DNA of 64,000 nt from Actinacidiphila epipremni (lineage in GTDB: Bacteria; Actinomycetota; Actinomycetes; Streptomycetales; Streptomycetaceae). The stretch lies in contig NZ_JAATEJ010000013.1 of assembly GCF_012034175.1 (NCBI RefSeq), forward strand, positions 62,001 through 126,000. The letters are read 5' to 3'. Both the position numbers and the translations under genes were made by a program. The notes under the pieces were generated by a model. It was given only the letters and a program-made list of their open reading frames with translations, did no database searches and was not told where the DNA came from. The stretch's first letter is position 1, and each line of letters starts with the position of its first letter. Below are positions 50,013 through 57,575 of this stretch, piece by piece.

Positions 50013-50683
50013 GGGTGGCCATTGCCGGGGCCGGCGCGGTCGGCCGGTCGATCGCGGCGGAGCTGCTGGAGAACGGGCACGAGGTGCTGCTCGTCGACAA
50101 GAACCCCACCTCGATCTCGGTGGAGCGGGTGCCGCAGGCCGAGTGGCTGCTGGCCGACGCGTGCGAGATCACCTCGCTCGACGAGGCCGCGCTCCAGCGC
50201 TGCAACGTGGTGATCGCCGCGACCGGTGACGACAAGGTCAACCTGGTGGTGTCGCTGCTCGCCAAGACGGAGTACGGCGTGCCGCGGGTCGTCGCCCGGG
50301 TCAACAACCCGAAGAACGAGTGGCTGTTCAACGAGTCGTGGGGCGTGGACGTCGCCGTCTCCACGCCGCGCCTGATGTCGGCGCTGGTGGAGGAGGCGGT
50401 GAGCGTCGGCGACCTGGTGCGGCTGCTGCGCTTCAGCCAGGGCGACGCGAATCTGGTGGAGCTGACGCTGCCGGAGGAGGCGGCGCTGGTCGGCACCCGG
50501 GTCGGTGACGTGGAGTGGCCGCAGGACACCTCGCTGGTGACGATCATCCGCGGCAACCGGGTGCTCACGCCGTCGAAGGACGACGCCCTCGAAGCCGGTG
50601 ACGAGCTGCTGTTCGTGGCGGCCCCGCACCGCGAGGAGCAGCTGGAGGACCTGCTGTCGCTCCAGGACGGCAGCGGGAGCTAG
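50009..50683 (+). CDS. TrkA/RCK potassium-channel regulatory protein (second)
   Basis: A 224-residue paralogue of the preceding protein, with GAGAVG at residues 7-12, a Rossmann domain (VLLVDKNP) and a C-terminal TrkA_C domain (LVGTRVGDVEWP...). It overlaps the first gene by ATGA, so both are made together. A strong hairpin follows its stop. Confidence 0.93.
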   Translation: MRVAIAGAGAVGRSIAAELLENGHEVLLVDKNPTSISVERVPQAEWLLADACEITSLDEAALQRCNVVIAATGDDKVNLVVSLLAKTEYGVPRVVARVNNPKNEWLFNESWGVDVAVSTPRLMSALVEEAVSVGDLVRLLRFSQGDANLVELTLPEEAALVGTRVGDVEWPQDTSLVTIIRGNRVLTPSKDDALEAGDELLFVAAPHREEQLEDLLSLQDGSGS

Positions 50684-50693
50684 AGCCCTGTTC

Positions 50694-50740
50694 TACGGCA
50701 CGTGGCCCGGGTCCGCTGCGGACCCGGGCCACCTGCCGTA
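50694..50740. terminator. Long bipartite hairpin between trkA pair and DUF3159 gene
   Basis: An inner perfect 14-bp stem (50702-50715 with 50719-50732, 3-base loop) is extended, after one C-C mismatch, by a further 7 bp (50694-50700 with 50734-50740). It lies between convergent genes and should terminate both transcripts. Confidence 0.88.
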
Positions 50741-50754
50741 TGACGCGCAGGCGG

Positions 50755-51555
50755 CTACTCGGCGGCCTGCGCCGCCTTCTCCCGCTCCGTGTCGGCCTTG
50801 CGCTCCTCCTCCTCGGCCGCCTCCATCTCGGCGATCACGTCGATCGGCGGCGGCGCCTTCACCAGGAAGATCCAGGTCAGGTACACCGACAGCAGGAACG
50901 GCGGGATGCCGAGGGCGACCTTGACCCAGCCCAGCTGCGTGGCGTTGCCCCACCAGTAGAGCGGGAAGAGGATCGCGGACTTGCCCAGCAGGATCAGGCC
51001 CCACGCCCAGCTGGCCTTGGTGTACGCCACCAGCCGGCCGGGGTTGCGGGTGCGCCAGGACAGGTTCTCCCGGAAGACCGGGCCGAGGATCAGGCCCAGC
51101 AGCGGGAAGCGGGCGAGCGCGGAGACCACGTAGGCGACGCCCAGGCCCAGGGTGTAGAGCATGCCGGGCAGGTAGAAGTTCTTCGCGTTGCCCGACAGCA
51201 TCGCGAACAGCACGCCGAAGCCGATGCCGAAGACACCGCTGAAGGCGTGCTTGAGGGTGTCCTTGCGGGCCAGCCGGACGACGGCCAGCACCAGGGACAG
51301 CGCGAGCGCGGCGAAGGCGGACGGCGCGATGCTGTGGTTGATCGTGTAGATCACCACGAAGACCAGGCCGGGCACGGTGGTCTCGACCATGCCGAGGACA
51401 CCGCCGAAGGCGTCCAGCAGCGCGGCCTCCGTCGCGGCCCGTACCTGCGCGGACCCCTCCGTGCTGCCGGACGTGCCGCCGGTTGGGGTCCCGGACGTGC
51501 CGTCGGGGCCTTCGCGGCCCGCCTTCTCGTGGTCCGTGTTGTCGATCGACGCCAC
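50755..51555 (-). CDS. DUF3159 family membrane protein
   Basis: A 266-residue actinobacterial membrane protein. A polar N-terminus of about 40 residues is followed by six or so hydrophobic segments and a charged, helical tail (AEMEAAEEEERKADTEREK). It fits DUF3159, whose function is unknown. The GTG start at 51555 is 3 bp from the stop of the OB-fold gene upstream, so the two form an operon. Location beside potassium genes does not by itself give a function. Confidence 0.88.
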   Translation of the reverse strand: MASIDNTDHEKAGREGPDGTSGTPTGGTSGSTEGSAQVRAATEAALLDAFGGVLGMVETTVPGLVFVVIYTINHSIAPSAFAALALSLVLAVVRLARKDTLKHAFSGVFGIGFGVLFAMLSGNAKNFYLPGMLYTLGLGVAYVVSALARFPLLGLILGPVFRENLSWRTRNPGRLVAYTKASWAWGLILLGKSAILFPLYWWGNATQLGWVKVALGIPPFLLSVYLTWIFLVKAPPPIDVIAEMEAAEEEERKADTEREKAAQAAE

Positions 51556-51558
51556 CGG

Positions 51559-51957
51559 CTACTCCTGTCCGACCGGACGCAGTTCGTATTTGGGGTTGAA
51601 CAGCACCGGACGGCCACGGTTCATGGAGATCCGGCCGGAGGCGATGATCCGGCGGCCGGGTTCGATACCGGTGATGCTGCGGCGGCCGAGCCAGACCACG
51701 TCCAGCGCGGCCGATCCGTCGAACAGCTCCGCCTCCAGTGCGGGCACCCCCGCCCGGGGACGGAGAGTGACCGTACGCAGCGTACCGGTGACCGACACTA
51801 TCTGGCGGTCGGAGCAGTCCTTGATCCGCGTGCACCCGACCGCCCGGGTCTCCTGCTGCAGCTCCTCGGAGTGCAGCTCCTCCTGGGAGGAGGACAGCCT
51901 GTCGAGCATGCGACGGAACCGGCCCGCTGGCCGCTCGTCACGGATGGCACCACTCAT
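51559..51957 (-). CDS. OB-fold nucleic-acid-binding-like protein
   Basis: A 132-residue protein with a basic N-terminal helix and a C-terminal OB-fold (VSVTGTLRTVTLRP ... LDVVWLGRRSITGIEPGRRIIASGRI ... VLFNPKYEL) like the anticodon-binding/RecG-wedge type. Function unknown; small OB-fold proteins next to DUF3159 genes are common in actinobacteria. It ends 3 bp before the DUF3159 start and starts 24 bp after the kdpE stop, so it may be read through from kdpDE. Confidence 0.88.
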   Translation of the reverse strand: MSGAIRDERPAGRFRRMLDRLSSSQEELHSEELQQETRAVGCTRIKDCSDRQIVSVTGTLRTVTLRPRAGVPALEAELFDGSAALDVVWLGRRSITGIEPGRRIIASGRISMNRGRPVLFNPKYELRPVGQE

Positions 51958-51981
51958 GCGTTCCAGCGTACCGGCCGGGGC

Positions 51982-52665
<684 letters not shown>

Positions 52666-52748
52666 CCGCCGCCCTTTCCCGTCCTCCTGGCCGCGCCCGG
52701 CCTGCCCGCGCTCACCGTGCCGGCCCTGCTCCGCCGCCGGCTGCCGGG

Positions 52749-55289
52749 TCATGTCGCCGCCGTCGCGGGCAGTCCCGGGCGGGCCGGCGCCCCGCCGCCG
52801 GCCGCGCGCAGCGTCAGCACCATCGTCAGGCCGCCGCCGGGGGTGTCCTCGGCGACCAGGGTGCCGCCCATGGCCTCGGCGAAGCCGCGGGCGACGGCGA
52901 GGCCGAGGCCCACTCCGGTGCCGCGCGGCGCGTCGCCGTACCGCTGGAAGGGCTCGAAGATCTGCTCCTTGGCCCGGTCCGGTACGCCCGGGCCGCGGTC
53001 GGCGACCCGGACCTCGACCCGGTCGCCCAGGGCGCTCGCCGACACCAGCACCTTCGCGCCGGGCGGGCTGTACTTCACGGCGTTCTCCACGACGTTGGCG
53101 ACGCTGCGCTCCAGCAGCCCGGGGTCGACCGCGACCATGGGCAGCGTCTCGGGTATGTCCAGCGCGACCCCGGCCTCCGGGACGCCGCCGAGTGCCCTCG
53201 GCACCACCTCGTCGAGGTCCAGGCCGCGGATCAGCGGGTTGACGGTGCCGGTCTGCAGCCGGGACATGTCGAGCAGGTTCCCCACCAGGTGGTCCAGCCG
53301 GTCGGCGCCGTCCTCGATGCCGGCCAGCAGCTCCGCCTCGTCGTCCGCGGACCAGGCGACGTCGGCCGAGCGCAGCGAGCTCACCGACGCCTTGATGCCG
53401 GCCAGCGGGGTGCGCAGGTCGTGCGAGACCGCGGCCAGCAGCGCGGTGCGTATCCGGTTGCCCTCGGCCAGCTCGCGGGCCCGGCCGGCCTCGTCGGCGA
53501 GCCGCTTGCGGTCCAGGACGACCGCGGCCTGCGCCGCGAACGCCGACAGCACCCGGCGGTCGGAGGCCGGCAGCACCCGGCCGGCCAGCGCGAGCGAGAG
53601 CCGGTCGCTCACGGCGACCTCCACGTCGGCGTCCTCGGGCCGCACGCACGGGCTCGGCCCCACCGAGGCGGCGCACGTCCACGCGTCGTGCGCGTCGTCC
53701 CGCTCCAGCAGCACCGCCGACCGCATCCCGAAGGTCTCCCTGACCCGCTCCAGCAGCGCCTCCAGCGAGCTCTCGCCGCGCAGCACACCGCCGGCCAGAT
53801 GCGACAGGATCTCCGCCTCGGCCCGCAGCCGCGCCGCCTGCTGGGTGCGTCTGGCCGCCAGGTCCACCACGGAGGCGACGGCGACGCCCACCACCACGAA
53901 GATCACTATCGCGATGATGTTCTCCGGCTCGGCGATGGTGAAGGAGTGGGTGGGCCGGGTGAAGAAGTAGTTCAGCAGCAGCGACCCGCCGACCGCGCAC
54001 ACCAGCGCCGGCAGCAGCCCGCCGGCCAGCGCCGCGGCGACGGTCAGGGTGAGGAAGAGCAGCATGTCGGTGGCCTGGCCCATGCCGGGGTGCCACTGGG
54101 TGAGCAGCACCGTCAGCAGCACCGGGCCCGCCACGCCCGTCAGCCAGCCCGCCAGCACCCGGGAGCGGCCCAGCTTGGCGCCCCGGGCGGCGGGCAGGCC
54201 GCGGCCCTTGGCGACCTGCTCGTGGGTGACGATGTGGACGTCGATGTCGGCGGACTCGCGGGCGACGGTGCTGCCGACGCCGGGGCCGAAGACGTACTGC
54301 CAGGGCTTGCGGCGGCTGCTGCCGAGGACGATCTGGGTGGCGTCCACACCGCGGGCGAAGTCCAGCAGCGCGTCGGGGACGTCGTCCCCTATGACGTGGT
54401 GGAAGGAGCCGCCGAGGTCCTCCACCAGGGTGCGCTGGACGGCCAGCTCCTTGCCGGAGCCGGACACCGGGCCCTCGCTGCGCACGATGTGCACGGCCAG
54501 GATCTGGCTGCCCGACCCTTTGGCGGCCATCCGGGCGGCGCGCCGGATCAGGGTGCGGCCCTCGGGCCCGCCGGTCAGGCCCACCACGATGCGCTCACGC
54601 GCCTGCCAGGCGGCGGATATGCGGTGCTCGGCGCGGTATTCGCGCAGGTACTCGTCGGCCCGGTCGGCGGTCCACAGCAGCGCCAGCTCGCGCAGCGCGG
54701 TCAGGTTGCCGGGCCGGAAGTAGTTGGACAGCGCCGCGTCGACCTTGTCGGGGGCGTATATGTTGCCGTGCGCCATCCGGCGGCGCAGCGCCTGCGGCGA
54801 CATGTCGACCAGCTCGATCTGGTCGGCGCGCCGGACCACCTCGTCGGGTACGGTCTCGCGCTGCCGTACGCCGGTGATGGACTCCACGACGTCGCCGAGC
54901 GACTCCAGGTGCTGGATGTTGACGCTGGAGACGACGTCGATGCCGGCCCGCAGCAGCTCCTCGACGTCCTGCCAGCGCTTGGCGTTGCGCGAGCCCGGCA
55001 CGTTGGTGTGCGCCAGCTCGTCGACCAGCACGATCTCGGGGGCGCGGCGCAGGACGGCGTCGAGGTCCATCTCGGTGAAGGTGCTGCCCCGGTAGTCGTG
55101 CGCGACGCGCGGCATCTGCTCCAGGCCGTGCGTCATGACCTCGGTACGCGGCCGGTGGTGGTGCTCGACGTAGCCGATGACGACGTCCGTGCCGCGCTCG
55201 GCGCGCCGGTGGGCCTCGGAGAGCATGGCGTAGGTCTTGCCGACGCCGGGGGCGGCTCCGAGGTAGATGCGCAAGGTGCCGCGTGCCAT
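52749..55289 (-). CDS. kdpD: KdpD, potassium/turgor sensor histidine kinase
   Basis: An 846-residue kinase of the normal length. The N-terminal KdpD domain has a Walker A (GAAPGVGKT, about residues 11-19) and VDELAHTN. A UspA-like domain follows (about 245-370), then four transmembrane segments (about 395-490), a GAF-like region, the phosphoacceptor AAVSHDLRTPLAG and the ATPase motifs (NVVENAVKYSPPG, DRGPGVP, GVGLGLAV). It responds to potassium limitation and phosphorylates KdpE, whose gene overlaps its stop. No kdpFABC is adjacent; upstream on the same strand is an ABC operon. Confidence 0.96.
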   Translation of the reverse strand: MARGTLRIYLGAAPGVGKTYAMLSEAHRRAERGTDVVIGYVEHHHRPRTEVMTHGLEQMPRVAHDYRGSTFTEMDLDAVLRRAPEIVLVDELAHTNVPGSRNAKRWQDVEELLRAGIDVVSSVNIQHLESLGDVVESITGVRQRETVPDEVVRRADQIELVDMSPQALRRRMAHGNIYAPDKVDAALSNYFRPGNLTALRELALLWTADRADEYLREYRAEHRISAAWQARERIVVGLTGGPEGRTLIRRAARMAAKGSGSQILAVHIVRSEGPVSGSGKELAVQRTLVEDLGGSFHHVIGDDVPDALLDFARGVDATQIVLGSSRRKPWQYVFGPGVGSTVARESADIDVHIVTHEQVAKGRGLPAARGAKLGRSRVLAGWLTGVAGPVLLTVLLTQWHPGMGQATDMLLFLTLTVAAALAGGLLPALVCAVGGSLLLNYFFTRPTHSFTIAEPENIIAIVIFVVVGVAVASVVDLAARRTQQAARLRAEAEILSHLAGGVLRGESSLEALLERVRETFGMRSAVLLERDDAHDAWTCAASVGPSPCVRPEDADVEVAVSDRLSLALAGRVLPASDRRVLSAFAAQAAVVLDRKRLADEAGRARELAEGNRIRTALLAAVSHDLRTPLAGIKASVSSLRSADVAWSADDEAELLAGIEDGADRLDHLVGNLLDMSRLQTGTVNPLIRGLDLDEVVPRALGGVPEAGVALDIPETLPMVAVDPGLLERSVANVVENAVKYSPPGAKVLVSASALGDRVEVRVADRGPGVPDRAKEQIFEPFQRYGDAPRGTGVGLGLAVARGFAEAMGGTLVAEDTPGGGLTMVLTLRAAGGGAPARPGLPATAAT

Positions 55290-55351
55290 GTCACCGACCT
55301 TAGAACGACCGAAGCGGACACATCGGACGCAGGTCCCGGTGCGGGGCGCAC

Positions 55352-55371
55352 CTTGACGCCGTCTTGACGCC
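55352..55371 (-). promoter_or_regulatory. 11-bp-period direct repeat upstream of kdpD
   Basis: CTTGACGCC occurs at 55352-55360 and again at 55363-55371, 63-82 bp before the kdpD start. Two 9-mers with an 11-bp period is the arrangement bound by OmpR/PhoB-type regulators, so this may be an autoregulatory KdpE site. The rest of the 204-bp gap has GC-rich microrepeats near the ABC gene (55437-55485). Confidence 0.45.
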
Positions 55372-55493
55372 GGACCCCGCCGGGCGGGGGCGCGTCCGCC
55401 TCCATGGTCCCTCCGCGCGGGGACCGGTGCCGGTCAGGCCAAGGTCAGGCCGGGCAGGCCGGGCCGGGCAGGCCGGGCCGGAACCGGCTCGGC

Positions 55494-56219
55494 TCAGGTG
55501 TCGGAGACGATGCGGCCGTCGCGCAGCTCCAGGACCCGGTCGGCCAGTGCGATGAGCTGGTTGTCGTGCGTGGCGACCAGCGCGGTGACGCCCTCGCTGC
55601 GCACCACCGCGCGCAGCAGCTCCATCACCGCCAGGCCCGTGTCGGCGTCGAGCTGGCCGGTGGGCTCGTCGGCGATGATCAGGTCGGGGCGGTTGGCGAG
55701 CGCGCGGGCGATGGCCACGCGCTGTTGCTGGCCGCCGGACAGCTCGCCGGGCCGCTGCGCGGCGTGGTCGGCCAGGCCCACCAGGGCGAGCAGCAGCGAC
55801 ACCCGCTCCTCGCGCTCGCGCGGTGGTGTCCTGCGCAGCCGCATCGGCACGCCGACGTTCTCGGCGGCGGTGAGGATCGGGATCAGGCCGAAGGACTGGA
55901 AGACGAAGCCGATACGGTCCCGGCGCAGCGCCAGCAGGTCGTCGTCGCCGAGCCCGGCGAGGTCGGTGCCGTCCAGGCATATCCGGCCGCCGTCCGGGGT
56001 GTCGAGGCCGCCGACGAGGTTCAGCACGGTGGTCTTGCCCGAGCCGGAGCGGCCCTTGAGGGCCACCAGCTCGCCGCGCCCGACGCGGAAGGACACCCCG
56101 CGCAGGGCGTGCACGGCGGTGTCGCCGCTGCCGTAGGTACGGCGCAGGTCCTCGACGACCACCATCTCGCCGGCCCGCGGCTCGGTCGCCACGGCCGTGG
56201 CGGACTGCTGCTCGGCCAT
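55494..56219 (-). CDS. ABC transporter ATPase (MacB/LolD type), terminal gene of operon
   Basis: A 241-residue ATPase with Walker A GRSGSGKT, Q-loop, signature LSGGQQQR, Walker B LIIADEPT and the H-loop His in ATHD. It belongs to the MacB/LolD/FtsE class that drives FtsX-like permeases without pumping through a channel of its own. It is the last gene of the operon; its ATG shares a base with the stop of the small linker frame before it (TGATG). Together with the second ATPase and two permeases it should form an exporter or a mechanotransmitter of unknown substrate. Confidence 0.95.
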   Translation of the reverse strand: MAEQQSATAVATEPRAGEMVVVEDLRRTYGSGDTAVHALRGVSFRVGRGELVALKGRSGSGKTTVLNLVGGLDTPDGGRICLDGTDLAGLGDDDLLALRRDRIGFVFQSFGLIPILTAAENVGVPMRLRRTPPREREERVSLLLALVGLADHAAQRPGELSGGQQQRVAIARALANRPDLIIADEPTGQLDADTGLAVMELLRAVVRSEGVTALVATHDNQLIALADRVLELRDGRIVSDT

Positions 56220-56377
56220 CAGCGCGGCCCCTTCCTGTCGTGTGCGGATTCTCTTTTTACGCGGTCGGGCGCGCGGTCGTGCGCGCGGGCCGGTACGCGG
56301 GCTCGTACGTGGGCTCGGGCTCGGGCGCGGGCGGGCGTCCCGCGCCGGCCGCCGGCGCCGCCGCCCCGGTCGCTCAT
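56219..56377 (-). CDS. Linker ORF 3 (52 aa), Arg/Ala-rich, coupled at both ends
   Basis: A 52-residue open frame filling the gap between the two ATPase genes. Its ATG overlaps the upstream stop (ATGA) and its TGA overlaps the next ATG (TGATG). The sequence is low-complexity and strongly basic (R-A-R-A-R-A-R-A, then alternating RAH/RAP units) and resembles no known family. It may be translated only to carry ribosomes from gene to gene, or may be GC-rich filler kept open by chance. Confidence 0.4.
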   Translation of the reverse strand: MSDRGGGAGGRRGTPARARARAHVRARVPARAHDRAPDRVKRESAHDRKGPR

Positions 56378-57354
56378 CCGTCGTCCCCCCGCTGCTCGCC
56401 GGGCCCCGGCCCGGTCCGCGGGCCCGCCGCCGCGTCGCGGTCGGGCCACACCCCGATGTGGTCGTGCTCCGCGGTGAGCCGGACGCGCCGGTGCAGGCCG
56501 TAGCGCTCGGTGTACTCCCGCGGCAGCTGGAGCCGCCCCACCCGGTCGAGCACGGCGTACTCCTCCGCGCCGTCCGTCCCGCCGCCGTCCCGGGTGCCCG
56601 CCCCCGGGCGCAGCACCTCGGTCGCGGTGCGGCCGTCGCGTATCCGTACCGTACGCCTGACCTGTCCGGAGACGGCCGGGTCGTGGGTAACGATCAGGAC
56701 CGTGACGCCCATCTCGGCGTTCGTGCGGCGCAGCGCGGCGAAGACCTCCTCGCCGGTGGCGGTGTCCAGCTCGCCGGTGGGCTCGTCGGCGAACAGCACG
56801 CGCGGGGCGTTGGCGGCGGCGACCGCGATGGCCACGCGCTGCTGCTGGCCGCCGGACAGCTCGCCGGGGCGGCGGCCCCGGCAGTCGGCGACGCCGAGCA
56901 GGTCCAGCAGCTCCAGCCCGCGCGCGGGGCGCCGGGCGCGGGGGACGCGCGCGTAGCCCATGGGCAGCGTGACGTTCTCCAGCGCCGTCAGGTACGGCAG
57001 GAGGTTGCGGGCGGTCTGCTGCCACACGAAGCCGACGGTGCGGCGCCGGTAGTCCAGCCGCTCGCGCCGCCCCATCGCGAGCAGGTCGTGCGCGGCGACC
57101 CGGGCGCGGCCGGCGGTCGGCAGGTCCAGGCCGGACAGGATGCTGAGCAGGGTGGACTTCCCCGACCCGGACGCACCGACGACCGCCAGCAGCTCGCCCT
57201 CCTCGACGGTGAGGTCCAGCCCTTGGAGCGCCTGCACCTCGACGCCCTCGGCGCGGTAGACGCGCACGAGGTTCTCGCACACGATCAGCCCCTCGTCCGG
57301 CACGGCCCCGGCGGAGGCCATGGCACGCGCCTGGAGCGCGGCGAGCTCGGTCAT
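56374..57354 (-). CDS. ABC transporter ATPase with AbrB-like C-terminal extension
   Basis: A 326-residue protein. Residues 20-240 form a MacB-type ATPase (Walker A GASGSGKS, signature LSGGQQQR, Walker B VLFADEPT, ATGEEVF). An extra tail of about 85 residues contains EEYAVLDRVGRLQLPREY and RVRLTAEHDHIGVWP, which looks like a SpoVT/AbrB swapped-hairpin half: V-D-x-x-G-R-x-x-L-P followed by a short beta segment. Such tails normally bind DNA or mediate dimerisation; here it may help pair the two ATPases. The start at 57354 overlaps the stop of the linker frame upstream. Confidence 0.92.
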   Translation of the reverse strand: MTELAALQARAMASAGAVPDEGLIVCENLVRVYRAEGVEVQALQGLDLTVEEGELLAVVGASGSGKSTLLSILSGLDLPTAGRARVAAHDLLAMGRRERLDYRRRTVGFVWQQTARNLLPYLTALENVTLPMGYARVPRARRPARGLELLDLLGVADCRGRRPGELSGGQQQRVAIAVAAANAPRVLFADEPTGELDTATGEEVFAALRRTNAEMGVTVLIVTHDPAVSGQVRRTVRIRDGRTATEVLRPGAGTRDGGGTDGAEEYAVLDRVGRLQLPREYTERYGLHRRVRLTAEHDHIGVWPDRDAAAGPRTGPGPGEQRGDDG

Positions 57355-57575
57355 ACGGTCTCCCCGTGGTCGTCGGGTGGGTTACGCGGCAGGGCGGACG
57401 GACCGGCGCGGGCCGTACGCGTCGGGGCGTACGAGTGGACGCCGCACGTCGTACGCGGCCGGGCGTACACGTGGACGCCGGGAGTCGTACGCGTCGGGGC
57501 ATGCGGGTGGGCGCCGCATGTCGTACGCGGCCCGGCGTACGGGTGGAGGCCCGGGGTCGTACGTCGTCCGGTCAT
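57351..57575 (-). CDS. Linker ORF 2 (74 aa), 12-residue tandem repeats
   Basis: A 74-residue open frame between permease B and the second ATPase, overlapping both neighbours by ATGA. Its core is four 12-residue repeats, RTTPGLHPYAGP, RTTCGAHPHAPT, RTTPGVHVYARP and RTTCGVHSYAPT, alternating P and C at position 4 and each with a GxHx(Y/H)A core. The alternation of His- and Cys-bearing units could bind metal, but this is speculation. The sequence GTATGACCG is repeated at both ends of the frame, as if the ancestral junction had been duplicated around an inserted repeat array. No family is recognised. Confidence 0.45.
   Translation of the reverse strand: MTGRRTTPGLHPYAGPRTTCGAHPHAPTRTTPGVHVYARPRTTCGVHSYAPTRTARAGPSALPRNPPDDHGETV
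57412..57555. repeat. Four tandem 36-bp repeats inside linker ORF 2
   Basis: Units start at 57412, 57448, 57484 and 57520, each beginning G(C/T)CGTACGCG, with a partial fifth from 57556. The units diverge by point changes but the 36-bp spacing is exact, keeping the minus-strand frame open. Confidence 0.85.

Noticed and set aside
55290-55493. kdpFABC or a small kdpF next to kdpD
   Set aside because: The 204-bp gap has no hydrophobic small frame and the next gene upstream is an unrelated ABC ATPase.
57412-57575. CRISPR-like array suggested by 36-bp periodicity
   Set aside because: The units are contiguous with no unique spacers, diverge from one another, and lie inside an ABC operon with no cas genes; this is a coding-frame minisatellite.
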